Shown here: positions 55,608 through 57,166 of the stretch, piece by piece | Layout: the number at the start of each line of letters is the position of its first letter | Position numbering within the stretch: position 1 is the first letter of the stretch | Source: JADHMP01 sp016779985 | GTDB lineage: Bacteria; Bacteroidota; Bacteroidia; Flavobacteriales; Flavobacteriaceae | Assembly (NCBI GenBank): GCA_016779985.1 | Contig: JADHMP010000013.1 | Location: 1 to 57,166 of the forward strand | Reading direction: 5' to 3' | Length of the DNA stretch: 57,166 bases | The notes under the pieces: generated by a model | Databases searched by the model: none | Seen by the model: the letters and a program-made list of their open reading frames with translations, nothing else | Told to the model about the DNA's origin: nothing | Position numbers and translations under genes: made by a program

Positions 55608-56882
55608 TTAATCAATTATTGCTTGGTAGATCAAAGGCCTGAGTTTTTGGTGATCGTCTACTTTTCTAGCGGGAATAAGTTGGGTAAGATAAACTACAGT
55701 GAGTCTTTCCTTGGGGTCTACCCAATAAGTCGTGTGGTATGCTCCACCCCATCCAAATTCACCATAGGAGCCTAGTATGCCCCTTGCTCCAAGGTTTTCA
55801 ACGGTAGAAAATCCTAGGCCAAACCCCGTGCCACTAGACCAAGGAAAAATGATATCGCCCAAATGATTTTGGGTCATTATTTCTACTGACTTTCTAGATA
55901 GTAAGCGCTGACCTTGAAAAGTTCCTTTGTTTAGTAACATTTGAATGAAATTTGTATAATCTTTCGCAGTGCTGAGTAAGCCGGCTCCTCCAGAATAACT
56001 TTTTCTAGGACCTTTGACATAGTCCCCTTGACTTTCCATAGTGCCTTCATCTGGGGCTCTTACTATAAATCCCTCTTCAGATGAGTAAACAACTGCCAAT
56101 CGATCACTTTTCGATTCTGGAAGATAAAAATAAGTATCTTGCATCTCTAATGGCAAGAAAATTCTTTCAGTTAAAAATGCAGCAAGAGTTTGTCCAGTGA
56201 CAATTTCAATCACTGCTCCTAAAATATCAGTATTATAGCCATAAACATAGTCTTCTCCTGGATGCGCTTGATTAGGCAAAGAAGCCATTCGCTTAATGGT
56301 TTCTAAAACAGGTTCATCACGATGAGCAAAATACCATCCTTGAATATCAGCAGCTTCCCATTCATCTTCTGCTGTTCCATAGCCATAGTCGATTCCTGCA
56401 GTGTGGGTAAGCAAATCTCTGAGGGTGATTTTTCTTTCCGCCGGAACCACATCATAACCATAATAAGTAGCTTCTGCCACCGTACTTTCGTTGAACTCAG
56501 GAATATATTTAGCCAATGTATCTGAGAGCACTAATTTACCTTCTTCTTGCAGCATCATAATCCCAACACTAATCAATGCTTTCGTTTGAGAAGCGATTCT
56601 AAATATTGTATTCTCTTCCATGGGTAGGCCTTTTTCCACATCACGCATACCAATCGCTTCTAAATAAGCTATTTTTCCATCTCTAGCAATTAAGGTGACG
56701 GCGCCTGAAATCTTTTTTTGGTCAACATAGTCTTCTAATACTCTGGTTAAAAGGTCTACACGCTCAGAAGAAATACCAACTGTTTCTGGACTTACTTTTT
56801 CAAGAGTTTGGGCTATTGTATGTGAACCTATCAGATAAAATGAATAAATTAAAAAATGAAATGGAATTTTTTGGGCCATCAT
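55608..56882 (-). CDS. Serine beta-lactamase-like hydrolase (class C/S12 family), exported
   Basis: A 424-residue protein with signal peptide ending THTIAQ-like (SHTIAQ). Motif 1 is FRIASQTKALIS (catalytic SxxK at SQTK). Motif 2 lies in VYGYNTDILGAV. The third is GWGGAYHTTYWVDP. This subfamily contains esterases and peptidases as well as beta-lactamases; substrate is not predictable. A second in-frame ATG follows directly at codon two. Convergent with the alpha/beta hydrolase, 113 bases away from its TAG, or five bases from the TAA that ends its extended frame. Confidence 0.9.
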   Translation of the reverse strand: MMAQKIPFHFLIYSFYLIGSHTIAQTLEKVSPETVGISSERVDLLTRVLEDYVDQKKISGAVTLIARDGKIAYLEAIGMRDVEKGLPMEENTIFRIASQTKALISVGIMMLQEEGKLVLSDTLAKYIPEFNESTVAEATYYGYDVVPAERKITLRDLLTHTAGIDYGYGTAEDEWEAADIQGWYFAHRDEPVLETIKRMASLPNQAHPGEDYVYGYNTDILGAVIEIVTGQTLAAFLTERIFLPLEMQDTYFYLPESKSDRLAVVYSSEEGFIVRAPDEGTMESQGDYVKGPRKSYSGGAGLLSTAKDYTNFIQMLLNKGTFQGQRLLSRKSVEIMTQNHLGDIIFPWSSGTGFGLGFSTVENLGARGILGSYGEFGWGGAYHTTYWVDPKERLTVVYLTQLIPARKVDDHQKLRPLIYQAIID

Positions 56883-57028
56883 GTGTCAATATAATTTAAG
56901 ATTTGGATTTGGTTTAAGGCACTTGTCATAAGTTAGAAAGCAACAAAATTAAAAAAATGAAATCAATTCTTTAATACTCAAGCAAAAACCTAAGAGCCTT
57001 TTACATCAAAAGGATTTGCAAAACTCCA

Positions 57029-57166
57029 CTAATTCGTTCTAAACCCATAGACGCCAGAGTCACTAGAGTTGTTGTTGGCATCATTAGCCACCACTTTCCA
57101 ATAATAAGTGGCTTTTAGCTCCACCTGAACGTTGATACTCATGGTTTCACTCTCAAAAGCAAGTTC
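57029..57166 (-). CDS. 3' end of a fibronectin-type III protein (partial)
   Basis: The last 138 bases read as an open frame on the minus strand, entering from beyond the window edge and ending with TAG at 57031-57029. The 45 residues contain VQVELKATYYWKVVANDAN and SGVYGFRTN, the end of a fibronectin type III-like or carbohydrate-binding beta domain as in many Bacteroidota secreted and SusE-like proteins. Only the C-terminus is visible, so product and function cannot be named. The 146 bases between it and the beta-lactamase-like gene hold nothing recognisable. Confidence 0.65.
   Translation of the reverse strand, partial: ELAFESETMSINVQVELKATYYWKVVANDANNNSSDSGVYGFRTN

Overview
The window is an AT-rich stretch (roughly one third GC by eye) from a member of the Bacteroidota, most likely a flavobacterium. 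The evidence is Gram-negative export signals ending in FSQ or QAQ, several lipoboxes, a TonB-dependent receptor, TTG starts, A-rich leaders without Shine-Dalgarno sites, and the mevalonate-pathway gene mvaA. About 49 kb is occupied by a contractile injection system (CIS) of the extracellular, Afp/PVC-like type together with a large accessory set. The last 8 kb looks like ordinary chromosome.

Layout. (1) Positions 1-300: the 3' end of a tRNA without its 5' part, followed by a strong symmetrical terminator. This could be the footprint of an integration event at the island edge. A small NTF2-like lipoprotein follows on the minus strand. (2) 968-16379, plus strand: a second copy of the CIS inner-tube protein, a DUF4157 protein with an HExxH motif (a known mark of CIS-associated cargo), a voltage-gated K+ channel, a superfamily-I helicase with a C-terminal nuclease-like domain, a membrane/coiled-coil/WD40 protein, a TonB-dependent receptor, a small outer-membrane protein, and a nucleotide-transporter-like membrane protein with a soluble helical C-terminus. 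Most neighbours touch or overlap. (3) 44732 down to 16395, minus strand: the structural CIS operon. In transcription order it holds a four-gene envelope module (PLD-like/Ig-like protein, DUF4407 membrane protein, lipoprotein, GH18-like lipoprotein), a small membrane protein, the DUF4255 end protein, a conserved unknown, sheath, tube, second tube-type protein, DUF5908, LysM baseplate hub, VgrG-like spike, PAAR tip, gp25 wedge, two J/gp47-type baseplate proteins flanking a putative fibre, a 2211-residue tape measure and the AAA+ ATPase. (4) 44813-49138, plus strand: an nSTAND NTPase with a membrane anchor, coiled coil and WD40 propeller, an unknown protein, and a small helix-turn-helix protein. 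(5) 49191-57166: a secreted BNR-repeat protein, mvaA, a CAP-domain protein, a BASS-type transporter, a second K+ channel, an alpha/beta hydrolase with an in-frame stop near its 3' end, a serine beta-lactamase-like hydrolase, and the 3' end of a fibronectin-type protein.

How it may work together (inference). The structural operon has a complete set of tube, sheath, spike, baseplate, ruler and ATPase genes and no capsid, portal or terminase, so it encodes an injection machine and not a phage. What is unusual is how much membrane machinery is co-transcribed with it: lipoproteins, a GH18-type enzyme, a DUF4407 protein, an outer-membrane receptor, ion channels, and two related membrane-anchored WD40 proteins, of which only one keeps an NTPase. 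This suggests a CIS that is docked in, or triggered from, the producer's own envelope, or a surveillance module wired to the CIS. The tape measure carries a recent in-frame 381-bp duplication that should lengthen the particle.
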